From: Prinia subflava
Taxonomy: Eukaryota; Chordata; Aves; Passeriformes; Cisticolidae
Direction of reading: 5' to 3'
DNA length: 64,000 bases
NCBI RefSeq assembly: GCF_021018805.1
Contig: NC_086248.1
Span: forward strand, 96,123,239 to 96,187,238
Shown: piece by piece, positions 1 to 12,842 of the stretch
Numbering within the stretch: the first letter of the stretch is position 1
Layout of the letters: each line of letters starts with the position of its first letter
Notes under the pieces: model-generated
Database searches by the model: none
What the model saw: the letters and a program-made list of their open reading frames with translations, nothing else
Told to the model about the DNA's origin: nothing
Translations under genes and position numbers: made by a program

Positions 1-3000
1 CTTTGCTGGCACGTAGCGTTTGACCGTTGCAAATCCCAATGAGTTTTGCTGCACGTAGGCAGGGGCAAGTCCTCAGGCCTCGTGTTCTCACCTTCTATTT
101 TTGGAACCCGGAAGATCAGGGAGGTGCTTTACAGAAATTCGTGAAATGTGCGAGTTGAGCAGACACACACATACCTTCATACAATATATATCACAGTTCC
201 CAATCTATAATTATTTATAAAACATGAATTAAATAACCATATTTCCCACATTAACTTAGTGTTTTACCAACACTGAGAATCTGACTTCATGAACGTGTTT
301 CCTGTTAGGAGAACAAAACAGATGGAACCACACTCTGGAAGACTCACCATGCTATTTATACTTCAGAAAAGATATTTGCTTTCCATGGGAACTCAGAGCT
401 ATCCACTGGTTTTAAGTTTATGAGTTAAGTGTCTTTTCAGAGCTTTCAAATAACATGCAATGTGTCTGGTGTAACTGCTTTTCCCCCAACAGATAAAGAG
501 CCCATCTGCTAAGTTTATCAGTGGCAGAAACATTCATTAACACCCAAATAACTGCATGTTATACCTACACTCAGAGAAGAGGCCACTTTATCCTGCAGCT
601 TCCATCTGTCAGCTGTGGTTCCTGGACTGCAATACCCAGGCAGCTCAGAAATCTCACAACAGAACTCCGTAAGATTAGGGACATTCTATCATTTTTTGCT
701 TTACAATAAGGCACTTAGGCAGCATGATGTGAGGGATCAACCTAAAGGCACCTGAGGTCTAGAAACTGCTGTAATTTTAACTGCATTCACCTGTCCCCAA
801 GCTGATGGTTCTCAGTTCAGAGCAGCCTCTCCTGGGGGATAATTGTTACCCTCCACGGTTCACTTTGGAAAGTCCTGTTCCTGCACTGCTGACAGAACCA
901 TTATCCATCACTTTATTAGTCCTCTGTTCACTAAGAACTGAGGATGAAGTGTTGAGAGCTAAAAATCCCCCAAACATGGCTCTATACATCATGGACTTCC
1001 ACAGCTGATGGCCTTGACACTGGGACTAACAAGAGACAACACAAACAACATTGGGAAAAAAATTACCCTCAGTCCAGCCATGCACTGCCATCTCCTCTTT
1101 TTTTAAGTATCACATCCCTGTCTCTTTAATTACAGCAGGCAGGATGTGAACAGATGCTTACTGCACCCAGCAGCCCAATGAGTCAGGCAAACTTTTAGCT
1201 ATTAGCAAATCCTTTAGGTAGCTGACTCAGGTAAATAAGATGTGCAGATTCCCCCCAGCTGATTAACCACTGGGCTTGCACAAGCTTGGCTCATTGACCA
1301 CAGCTGTTGGGAATACAAATGTCCTCAGCTGACAGCCCTGGTCTTGGTTTCATCATCATTTTGGGTTGAAAACAAAAATGCCTGCATTCACTGACATCTT
1401 GTCTGGAGTTGGGACAAAATACCCCAAATCAGTAGGAGGTGAGGAATTCTTCCATGAAATGAATCACAGGTTGAAGTTATTCAAATAATAAAAAAGAAAA
1501 GCAGAGATCAAGATATGGGCTACAGGGATAGTCAGCCTGCAGTTCTCCAGATAAATCCTACGGATTTATGTACTGCTTACAGATGCCTCAGTTAAGAGGC
1601 CTGGCTCTTAAACTACCTCCCAAGGAAACAAAATCCATACAGATCCTCAATGATATACAAGCAGCATGTGAAGTCAATTTCTTTAATAAGCAAACCTAAG
1701 TCCCTAGCAGTTCCAGCTGTCATGTCCATTTCTAGCTTCCACAGGCACTTTATCAGCCTTTATGTCCAGAACTGATGTCACACAACACATCTGCTGGTTA
1801 CTGGTGTGAAAACGTCCCCAATTCCACACCTTCCCAGAGGCAGATCCTCCAAAATCCTGTGCTACAACACACAAGTGCCTCTTGACAGCCTCTCCAGCAA
1901 TAAGTAGGCACAGTTCTAGAAAAACTGAATGGGTCTTGCAAGCCTTCATCTCTCATCACATCTGTGTCTTTTCCTGCCAAATACTGCACCCTCTACAGCC
2001 TCTGTCTTGCCCATATAAACAACCCTCTCTTTGGTAAAGTTGAGGCTTTCATAATCCATTTGCTGATGAAGGAAAACATAAATAGAAGTAAGCACACATG
2101 CCTTTTTCCTTGCTTACTTTCAGGATGCCATAGAATTTTTCTTCGGCTCTGACTGGATGGATCTGAACACTGGAAAGATACAGACAAGTATTCTGAATGC
2201 CTGCTGTAACAAAACAAGCATTGATGTTTAGTGTGGAAATGATGGAAGAAGTTAAGTCATGTTAATTGCCAAAACTCAAATCCCCTGGAGTTTTATAGGG
2301 CTTTAAGTTTCACAGCAAATGATATCCAACACACAGATTTTCTGTAATGGATGCCACAGTTTAATTATATTGGTTCATAAATTTTCTTTCCCTTTCAGCT
2401 TCATGGGTCCATATTGTAAATGTAGATTCCTCACCAACAAGAAGCAACCAGCTGTTCATTGAGAGTCCCAAGCTGCAAGGTGTGAGCATCTCTGCAAAAT
2501 TCAGTCACCTGGGAACAGCCAGTGAAAGAAATGGGGAACACAATTTGTGGGATTAGGACCTGAGGATGGTAGCACAATGCAGACTGCCAGACCCAAAGAC
2601 TGTCCAAGGCAGCAAGTCTCCTCCTTCAGGCACAGTAAAGAGGTTTGGCACAGTCTGAGATGCCAGGGAATGGCATCAAAATACGTACTTGCCATTCAGT
2701 ATTTTACATATCTCACTGTTGCCATCCACCATTTTGCTCCTGTCAAGCAAAGAGTCACATTTGTGAGCCACTTGAGTTCATGAGTCCATATAATCCAGTT
2801 GCTTGAAAGACAAACATTTGCTGGCGTAAAGGAAGGAAAGAGAAGCAGGGGAAGCTATGGGACAATCATTCTGGATTAGTAATGAGTGTTCAAAGAGAAA
2901 ACTGCATTGCTAGTCATCCTCTCTGGAAAAAAATGAAGATGCACTTTCCCATCTTGCATCTGCAAATGCAGAGCCTGCAGTGACTTGTGGGATTAGAAGA

Positions 3001-6000
3001 TTGCAGCATCACCACACCCTTACCAATTAGCCTCCAAAAGATGTCCCTGGTCCCAAGGAACCAGAGCAGAGTTATCATTAGTGCCCAGCACTTACACAGC
3101 ATTTCAGCACTCTAAACATCTAACAGGAGAAATGACATAAATAATTATAAGAACAACTCTACTGATTCTTAGCCTTGCTAAAATAAACAGTACTGTTTGT
3201 TATCCTACTGTAATACCAATACTTTGCATTTCCTATTTTATTCTGGTGCCATTTTCTCTTCTTCTAAATGATCATGAGGTTGGGCTGGAAGGAGGGAAAA
3301 GAATCTTGTAAAACCCTATGTCTGCAGGAACAGAAGTTGCTTAGCATTCCAGAGAGTGCAGACAAATGACAGAAAAACAAATAGACACAAAGGAAGAAAC
3401 TGGAGTTGTTATGCAGTCCCTACCCAGTCTTACTGGCTTCTGTTGGATTTTCATCACTGAAAGACTGAACAAAGGCATAAAAGGATTTGCTCCTGAAAAT
3501 CACAGAATTTGCAGGGTAATAACCAAAACGATTCTCTTAACACTGCTACTTTTTGGAGTGTTTGGTCACAGCCAGGCTGAGCAGAAGCGATTCTGCTCAC
3601 AAATCCCACTGATAGATAAAAGGGCAGCGCCCTGCAGAGGGATCGAACCCAAAGTGGGACACAAGCTGATGGGTTTGCAGGGGAAAAATAAAAGCTCCAC
3701 ATAAATAAGACTCAGCTTGATGCCTTGTATCCCTGGAAGGGTGACCAAAACTGCAGTTTTGACAAGAAGATGAGTGTAGGGGAAGGTCTGTGAAAGCAGA
3801 ACTCTCACCATTTATGAAATATGTTACTTTTTGCCTACATGTAGGTATAAAAGAAAAAGAGAGGGAGAGAGCAGACAACTATGGGACTTGCCCAGAAAGG
3901 CAGAGTGGCAGAAAAACTCATTCACATCATCCTGTGACTACAGCTCAACAGAAATCTGTAGAGAAGATGGAGATGTGTCCAAGAAACAGCAGTTTTGCAC
4001 AACCAAAAATCACTAACCCAGAAACAAACAAGGTTTGAAACATTTTTGTTTCTTTTATGACTCACCAGTGCACTGCAGACTGTGTATCCACATTACGTGT
4101 AACAGTCTGAAATTACTCTTAAAACTTACCAGCTTTGACCACAGCATCACTCCTGAGGAAAAAAAAAAGCTCAGCAGATTAAGAATCTGAACCCAGTCAC
4201 CTTTTCCCTGGTCACACAGCTGCCTCCACAAAGGCCACTGAGAGTCCAGAGCAGTCTCTGCACCCCAGTCTCATCCTGAACACCTCCAAAATGCCTGAGC
4301 ATCCAGACACAGGCACAAGCACACCAGCAGGGAAAGTGAAAATCACTAAGACAAGAAACAAAAAATGAAGTTTGAATTGTTTCTATAACCAGTGTGATAC
4401 CTCTAAGGGGAGTTTTGTGTTGGTCTTTGGTATTGATGTGGAATGCTCTATTTGATCATGGCCTTATAAATGGTTTCCATCAGTACATGTGACTGACTGA
4501 GTGCAGGGTATGCTATTGCCCTGTAACAGGCATTCCCCACAACACAGAGACAGAAATCACTTTCTGGTGAGATTTATGATGTTTTCCCTATTACCTTGGT
4601 TTAACAAAAAAAAAAAAAAAAGAAAAGTTTTAAAGCCTACCAGCTTGTGACACTACTAAAACACACCTACAAAGATTATTAAAGTTATTAAAATAACCAA
4701 GAGTTAAAAAAAAATAGTTATGAGAAAGAGCAGCACTCAGTTATCCAAAAGGGCATATGGTAATCACCACCTTAAGTCAACTCAGAGTTTTGTCACATAT
4801 ATATTTTCAGCATTTTGCAACACCAAGTACCCAGAAAGCTGTTCCTTCAAGGCTTTACATTCCCTTGCCTTGCACTGGACTAAGTGATAGCTATAAACTT
4901 TTCACTCAGACATGGTCCTTGGCCACATACACTCATAACATTTTAATAGTGAAGTTCAACTAAATGTTTTCTTTATTTTAAACTCAATAAGAATTAATTG
5001 CTTACTCCATTTCTTACTCAGTATTTCTGAATTTGGAGTTTCTTACTGGGTTTGGAATCCTGAATCACTGAATGCTCCCAAATATGTCAAAGATAAACAT
5101 ATTAAAAAAACATATTAAAAGCCTACATTGCCCAGGCAAACTGCCTGTGAAATAAATTTATTCTAAATGGGTAAACTGACTGCTCTCAGGGTTATATACA
5201 AGAACTAGCCCAAAGTAGACAGACAAATAATTTTCAAATAATTTTCTTATCTAACTCTACTCACCACTCAAGCAGTGAATAGTAGGTTTTCTACAGATCT
5301 GTTTTTATCTTCTTATCTAATATCCTGCAGGGGAAATAAGCTTTCTGTTTTCTTCAGAGTATGGCCATAGTGAAGAGATTTCAAAATATATCTCATGAAA
5401 GGATCTCACAGAGGCCTGAAAGCCTTGAAGCTGCCTACATTTATGCATCAACATTTTATTTCTTCATGGCAGACAGAGAAATACCTGCATGCAGGTCCAG
5501 ATGTGGACTCTCTGCTTGAATTATAGTCAGGCATGATGGTTATTATCACATGCTGGGCTTTTTTTCCTTCCTTTCCCAGGGGAAAGGACCATGTAGAGTC
5601 CTCAAAGTATAGGAAAGAAAAAGCATTGTTTGCAAAACATCTGAAGCAGGCTAATATGCATTTATTTTATAGCATATTCCTACACTAGTAACAGAATTAC
5701 AAAAAAATGCAATGGAAAACATCTTCACAAAATTATATAATCCATATTCTGCCCCCCCTGGAGGCATCAGCTGTATCTTTATTCTTTCTGACAAAGTCTA
5801 GTAGGTCTTTATTGTATTCCAATGGCCCTACTGCCTTCTCATGAAATATCTCAGTTTGCTCCATTTTCTTGATTATCCAGTATCTGTCCTAAATATTTCT
5901 TGCTGCCAATTAAACCCACTCATCTAGAGAAGAGATTATTCCCTTCTTCTTTTAAGAGTGTCATTATTTCCTCATTACATGGATGGCTCATACACTCCCT

Positions 6001-7948
6001 TCATCCCTTTCTCAACAGATGTCTGGATAGCTCCAATTCCCTCAAATTCCCTTACCAGCAACCAGTTGTGCTTCAATCAATTCTCCTCATTTTTCAAAAA
6101 GCTCCACAAATCCTCAGCTATCTCATCTTGCTGGCATGCTAAGCTGGAGAAGGTCCTCATCACAAAGCTGTCCATGTTCTTCTCCCTTTCCATACCCCTA
6201 AGTCTAACTCATATTTTGGATTCCAAAGCAAGTATACCTGTGTTGATAAAAGGGGAAACCACACTTCTTTATTTATATCTCACTTCTCTGAGCAAGTGAT
6301 GTTCTCTTTTATCCCAATTCACATATAGCTCTCCAAAGAGGTTTCAGATAGGCAGGTAAGTCTTATTGCTTATCACATATCAAAACTTCCAGTTGCTTTT
6401 ATTTATTCCCTCACTTCAGTATATTATTCATCTAAGAAACCATTTGTTCCAGGCTTTATTCCTAGCATATGTCATACTGATGGAAATTTTCTCTCAGGAT
6501 GTTCAATATTCCATCTTTTAAAGAGCTTTAATTTTATGTGACTTGGTTCAGAGAATGAAAAAGGTTTTACAAATCTGCCTTGTTATAACACGCTCACCTC
6601 CAGTCCATCCTACATAAACAGAAAGTTATAAAAAGCCTGATTTACACATAGTACTTTTTGCCTGTCTGTTCAATGTCATTACAGAGTTAACATTTATAAT
6701 GCTGTTGAAAGGCAGGTGTTGCCAGTAATGGGCTAAGTGGAAACATTAATGTGACAGTTTATTAATCAATTCCATCTCACAAACGCTAATGTAACAAAAA
6801 GAAGCATAAATAAATGCCTGATCTGTTAAAGTAATATATGCCCTTCACACTGAGACCCACTTTAGGGGTGGGCTCACATTGGACCCACTTTAAATTTCTT
6901 GGCAATTTGAAGTTCAGGGTGCTAACACTTTGAAGGATAATATACTAGCAGAAGGCATTAATGGTTTGAGGGTGGTTTGTGTTTGCATTTAATATCCAGT
7001 GAAGTTCAGTACTGTTGAAAGGTGCTGGATCAATAGTGCTGGTTTTGAGCATACTTATCTTGAACTTTTCCCTGTGGTTTTATCCACATGAAATGGGATT
7101 CAGCTTAGCTAGTATGTAGTTAGTCCCTCTGGTTTCTCCGCTCATGAGGACCAATCGTAATTAAAAACTAATAGGGAAGATAGTGGGAATAAGTCTGTTC
7201 TCTTACAGGGAAAGCTCAAAAGTAATCCTCCAGCTTTAAACTGGAATATCTACAGCCCTGTGCCCCCTTGACCATCCTCAGTCCCATGCTGTCCGTTCCC
7301 TTGTGCTGACAGACCTAATGTCCATGTACTGCCTAAAATCAGACAGGATGAATCCAGGTCTCCCTCATTCCCTCTCTCCTGTGCATACACAAACTGAAAG
7401 CACAGTTCAGCTTGGACAACATTTTTGCATGGGGTGAAAGAGAACTAAGTGAGATAAAGTCTGTCACATTCCTTGTCATAATCATGCACAGATGTTCCAT
7501 ATTAAAAACTAATATTTACTGAAATAGTTTCAAAGTTGCATCAGAGCTCCTCAGAGTGTGTTAAAAATAAGCACATGCAAAATATTACATTTAGCTGGGA
7601 GCCAGATTCCTTCACCAAAACTACAGACAACTACACAACTGTTTCTCTGCTGACACAGTGAGCCAAATCAATCCCCTTCATCTAAACACCTCTGAACTCT
7701 GGGACTGGTTTTATCTGAGCCTGTATTTGGCCAAGTGATTGTTACCCTCCAGTGAGTACATGACCACATACAAAAAGTTCACGGCATGATCAGTTTATTA
7801 CATGAAGAAATGTAATAAACTGTGATTTAAATTTAATAGCCTCAGACAAATTTGCCTGTTTGTTCAACAGAGTGAACTCTCAACCTCCACTCATTTACAG
7901 AGATCCAGGATTCCTGCACTGCACACAGCAATCCAAACCCCCTCAGCA
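1..7948. other. Intergenic, no gene seen
   Basis: AT-rich DNA with only short chance open frames. No splice-bounded exon, RNA gene or clear transposon was recognised. The stretch 1140-1340 holds TGACTCAG and other factor-like motifs, and 6590-6840 is unusually rich in homeodomain-type TAAT motifs. Neither is proof of function. Confidence 0.6.
4606..4621. repeat. Homopolymer of 16 A
   Basis: Simple A-run in intergenic DNA, without a flanking retrocopy that I can see. Confidence 0.9.
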
Positions 7949-8165
7949 ATTCACAGAATTATAAAATGGTTTGGGTTGCAAGGGACCCTAAAGACTATCT
8001 AATTACAGTCCACTGCCATGGGCAGGGACATTTCCACCAGGGCAGGTCGCTCAAAGCCCCATCCAACCCGGCCTTGAACACTTCCAGGGATGGGGCATCC
8101 ACAGCTTCTCTGGGCAACCTGTGCCAGTGCCTCACCACCCCATGAGAAGTATTTGTTTCCCCTAA
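7949..8165 (-). mobile_element. CR1 LINE 3' fragment
   Basis: Starts on the plus strand with a diverged CACAGAATTATAAAATGG and runs through GGTTTGGGTTGCAAGGGACC, CCATGGGCAGGGACA, AACACTTCCAGGGATGGGGC and CAACCTGTGCCAGTGCCTCACC. These are the landmarks of the avian CR1 3' end read in reverse, so the element lies on the minus strand. 5'-truncated, as usual. Confidence 0.92.
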
Positions 8166-10204
8166 TAATAAGCCACAAAAACAACAACAACAATAATATA
8201 GCACATGTGGTTCTGATAAGACTGAGCCTCAAATTCCTGTTTGATTAAGAAACCATCATATGACAAATCCAGCAAAATCAAGTATCTGTCTGAAACCCAA
8301 GGAAAGTGCTTGATTTACAGCCCTAAGTGGATGTCTGCCATGATTTTCGCACACTTTGCTATCTTGGCTGACCTCTCCCAGACGTCTTTTCTGCAAACCA
8401 ACAGATTTCACATGTTTTTAAATACGGTGACAGCCAGGAATTCATAAATAATATATCTCCACTGAAATATAACTGCCATGTCTGAGCAGTTCCGGCTCCA
8501 GGCTGGATCTGCAGCAAAGCCAGACAGCTCAAGTTTATAGCAGCTCTCCCCATTCTGCAGCTACGCTGTTAAAACAGCTCCACTTGTACTCAGCTGCCCA
8601 GACATGGACTGCTCAAGCTAATGGTACCTCAATACAAGCGTGAAATATTGCCTCTTGTCAGGAAAAGTTACAGCCACGCCTGACAAATTTAGGTAAGAAA
8701 AAGTGCACAAAGTACATCAGACAAAGTGTGTATGTGAACACTTTGTTTCGAAAAACAAAGATGAACTTGTGGGATTTCTGTTTGTCAGTTTGTCTTCAGT
8801 GTCCCTTCCCATCAGTTGGGAATGTCAAACAGCATCCATAGACTGGAATAACACTTCACTCCTGGAACCCAGGCCATGCCCCCTGCACCCATTACACAGT
8901 ACTTTAGGAACTACTCATTTTCTGTTTGGGCACTAAATATAAAAGTCGAGCTTGCTGGAAATCCCTCTACTCCTTCTCGCTGCTCAAATTGTCTGAACTG
9001 TTATCCCGGATCAGAAATCATAGGAAAAACAAGATTTGCTCCAGACTCCAAATTTGCCACTCCAGCCTTCAGCATGAGAAAGGAGAAGTAAGAAATAACA
9101 AACATATAAGGGGCTTTTCACAAGGCAAGTACATATTACTAGATACTTGGTTCATCATCTCCCTAAACTATTTTCATTTTTCTTCTGAAGTTTTCTTCCT
9201 GTGTTTCCTGAACACCTGCACTAAAGACACTGTATGGTGCTTGGGACACCTCAGAGCTTCTGATCTGAAATCACCAGTACCAGACTGACTCATGCTAAAA
9301 ACCTTTTTCTCTGCACATACACACACTGCACTGAAGATCATCCAAATCCACCATGTTCTGCCTGGTTACAGCCACCTGGGACAGCAACTGAGACCAACCT
9401 CCCTTGTTACCCATCTCATATTCAACAGATTTGCAAATAAGAACATTCCATCTCTCTGCCCTGTAAGATATGTCATAGTTCACACAAGAAAAACTGCTCA
9501 AAATCCTAAATCATGCCCCAGACAGCCACAGGAGATAAGACTTCTCAGTATGCATGGAAAATCTTATCATCTTCAGTATCTTGGGTGCTTGGAGCAACTT
9601 CTAAACTTACTTTCAGTATTCCATGTAGGCACGCACACACAGATGATTTATAACTGTCCTAAAAGTTTTTTAAATACTTAGAGAAAAGTTACAGCAGACA
9701 CCAAGGTACCGTCACCACAAGCAAGGGCCTGGTATTCTCTGGGTGTGAGAAGCACAGAGGGCGGCCAAGACCTTCTGGCACTGAGAAAGGAGTCCTGGGA
9801 CTCGCTTCACTCCAACGTACAGCCCTTGAAATGAGAGATGGGAAAGCCCAAGACATCTCCCAGCCTAAGAAAGCTCATTTCCCTGGGTTTATCCACTCAT
9901 CAGTTTCCAACTACTCAAGAGATGGATTCTTCTACCTCCCATCCTGGGAGAGTCTCTGTTGGTGTAATGAATCTCACAGCTATGCAAATTTTCTACTTGC
10001 TCAGCCGAAATTTGTGTTTCCTTTGTCACATTCCATTACTCCTAAAAACCATTCTCAGAACACCCTTCTGTTGGAAATGATATAACTTTCCTCATTAACT
10101 TTATTAATTAATTGTTTAAATTCACTCTTCTAATTAATTGTTTTAATTAATCATCATAATAAGCTGTGTAATCTTCCACTTTAGCCAGCACGTAGCAAAG
10201 TTTT
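8166..10204. other. Intergenic, no gene seen
   Basis: Short open frames of up to about 130 codons occur but have no recognisable domains, no biased composition and no splice context. Nothing else identified. Confidence 0.55.
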
Positions 10205-10720
10205 TTTCACAGACTGCTGTGGTTAGAACAGTTTGGGAAAAGCACTGAAACTTTAAGTTTTGCTAAATCAACCTTGATATGCCTTCATGAACAAAGCCTG
10301 AGGGAGAGATGTACTGCTGAAAACTGGACACCAGGAATGCAGAATTTATAGACCACAAGGACAAGGTGCAAAAAACAGAGAAAAAGAAGAGACTAAAGAC
10401 GACAGTCATTCGTACTGAAAACTCCATCAGGGAAAAACATAGTAAAAAGGCTGAAAATGTGGATTAATTAGCATGAGAAGTGACAAATCAATAACCAAGA
10501 GAAGACAGAATACTAATTAAGAGAATTAGGCACTTTGTAACCAATGAACATTGATTTCTTAGTTTGCTAAAGATACATAAATAGTGAAAAAGTTTTGTAA
10601 GTGGGTGTGCATCCAGGTGGAGTTATCACCATGGTGCTGTGAATAAAGTAATGTTTACTTTCTAACGCCAAAAAGAAGTGTTGGAGAGTTTGATTTATCC
10701 CAATGTTTCCAGCAACACTT
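10205..10720 (+). mobile_element. Possible ERV-type LTR
   Basis: A stretch with the general build of an avian endogenous-retrovirus LTR. A TATA-like ATACATAAATAG lies near 10572 and an AATAAA at 10643-10648 is followed by a T-rich tract. It ends near GTTTCCAGCAACA, which could be a TG...CA terminus. No target-site duplication or internal retroviral gene was found. Boundaries are approximate. Confidence 0.35.
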
Positions 10721-12569
10721 TCTAGGAGGAGTTATTAATTCCCCTTCTAAACTTTAGGTTTGCATTTCTAATGAATCACATGGTCCTTTTCCACAATGAT
10801 GTTGTACTTTGGCCATTTCAACCTTTCACTGCACACCAGTGATGTCATTTCTCACTCCAGCTAGGTGGAACTAGGGGAGAGAACTTTATTAAGAAAAGGT
10901 AGAGATATCAGGTTGGTGCAGCACTGATAACATGAATAGTTCTGCCTTCTGAGAACATTGTAATAAAAGGAGAGTACATTTTTCTAAGCACTAGAAAAAT
11001 TCCAGTTACTTCTCCCTCCTGTGGTGCGTCCCTTCATCCCTATTACATAAAGAACCAAAATACAGGAAGCAGCAATGTGTTGGTAGGGCTCGTGGTCTTG
11101 TTTGCTGCCATGGATATGGATGAGTCAGGGAAATGCATCTTACAGTAGAGAGCAAGCTGGTCTGTAAGAATTATGCAAAAGCACAGGATCATCAACAGAT
11201 GGACATTTAGGGCAGATCTGTGAAATCCAGGGCAAGGCCAGGCGTGGGGAGTGAGTTACAAAACATGTAGCTCCTCCAGTGGGGGCAGCACAGCTCGGGA
11301 GGCTCAGCCTGTGAGAGCAGTTAAGTGCTTGCTCATACCCTATGCACGCACTGGGAGTTGTAATGGCTCTTGGTGAGACGATTTCCAGACACTGCCTGGC
11401 TCTTCCACAGTCAGCAGCTCTTATTAAAATTTTAATAAATTGGGTCAATAATTGCAGCAAAAGCCCCAATGCTCTGACACAGTGCTAGGGTGAAAAAGGA
11501 CAGGGAACAGCACTTGTCTGGAGCACATCTCAGTGCTACACAGGGACACCTCTGCACTTGTAAATCTGCTCAAACCCAGTCTAAACATCAGTTATCCTTC
11601 TGAGAAATCCCATTACAGGCAGAGCTGCCACTCACCAGGGGCAGGAATGTTCCATGGTGTGCTCCTAGCAAACAGTTAGTGAGCTGCTCCAGAGCAGCAA
11701 AGGCAGGCAGAAATCCCGGGAGCACAGCAGGCACGTACAGCCCATCAGCACAGCCACACAGCAGGCAGCTCTCAGGGAGGTCCAAAACCCAAATGTGCAG
11801 CTGGGCACACAGGTCTGAAAGGGCAAGATCCTGTTCTCCTCTCATCCACCAATGCCTTGTTCATTCCTTTGATGCACCCCAAGCCAGAAAGACACATCCT
11901 AAATGCCCATCTTTATCTTGAGCCAGACCAAACAAGCTAACTTAACATGATAAACTCTTCCCAGCACTGAAACCCTTTTCTTCTGTAGGTGATAGACAAA
12001 ATATGTATGTGTTTTAAAACAAAAAATAGTTCTTGCTGAAACCAAACCTTTTCTCCTCCTTTACACAGACCTTTCAAAGGATTCCCAGCTCAGCTTGAAA
12101 GGCCAGATACTTCTACAGTATACATAATAGCATCAGAAATGGCTGTGAACCTGCTGGTACTATTTGGCCTGTGCTTTGCTCCTTCCAACACCTGTATTTT
12201 GCCTTATTGATGGCAAAATTGATGCCTTATTTTGCCTGTAAATTACTCTGTACAGTCTTTTCTGCTGTGTACCTTCTTCCCTCACTGGCTCTGAAAACAG
12301 ATCTGAGGAACAGAGAAGTTTTGAATGTCCAGCCCACATGGGCGACTGTCTGCACTAGCAAATACCTCTTCCACAGAGACACTCTTCTTTGACTGAGGCT
12401 ACAGTATGAGAGGAAATCTAATGTCCTTAAAAACAATTTGACGGGTGAAGGTGTGGGTGCTATCATCTTTGAAATGGGGCTTAATGTCTCTACTAGCTCT
12501 GGGCAGCAAGTTTGCTGCAAAGCCCAGACAGCTGGGCTCCTGAGACAAAAAAGCAGGGGGCTGCACAAG
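10721..12569. other. Intergenic between two LTR-like pieces
   Basis: No coding or RNA gene recognised. No gag, protease or polymerase remnant was seen here, so the flanking LTR-like segments do not appear to be two ends of one provirus. Confidence 0.5.
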
Positions 12570-12842
12570 CCTGACTTTCTGAACTTTGGGGTAAAACAGT
12601 GGGTTCAAGGGGGGGATACGTGGTAGGCAGTTTGGGAAGGCTGTACCTTCCCACTACCTCGGCCAGTGGGGAAAGGAAGAGGGCAAGGTGTGGCCAGGAG
12701 CTGAGAATAAAAGGAGGCTGCGCCCTCCTGAACACCGAGGGAAAACCCTGCGGGCTCTCTCCCTTTATTTGAATAAATTAGCAGTACTCCACTGTCTCCT
12801 TTTTGGACATAAGCCTCTGGCATTTGTGGATTCTCCTGACAA
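12570..12842 (+). mobile_element. Possible ERV-type LTR fragment
   Basis: GAGAATAAAAGGAGGCTGCG acts as a plausible TATA and start region. It is followed by a GC-rich R-like segment, a poly(A) signal AATAAA in GAATAAATTAGCAG near 12771, and a U5-like end at CTCCTGACA. This order (TATA, R, AATAAA, U5) is that of a retroviral LTR. I recall similar sequence in passerine ERVs but cannot name the family. The 5' end is uncertain and no gag-pol lies alongside, so it would be a solo LTR. Confidence 0.5.

Noticed and set aside
3630..3660. tRNA B-box-like GGTTCGATC on the minus strand
   Set aside because: No matching A box, acceptor stem or anticodon arm; not a tRNA, and too little to call a tRNA-derived SINE.
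10205..12842. One provirus bounded by the two LTR-like pieces
   Set aside because: The two do not resemble each other and nothing between them looks like gag or pol.
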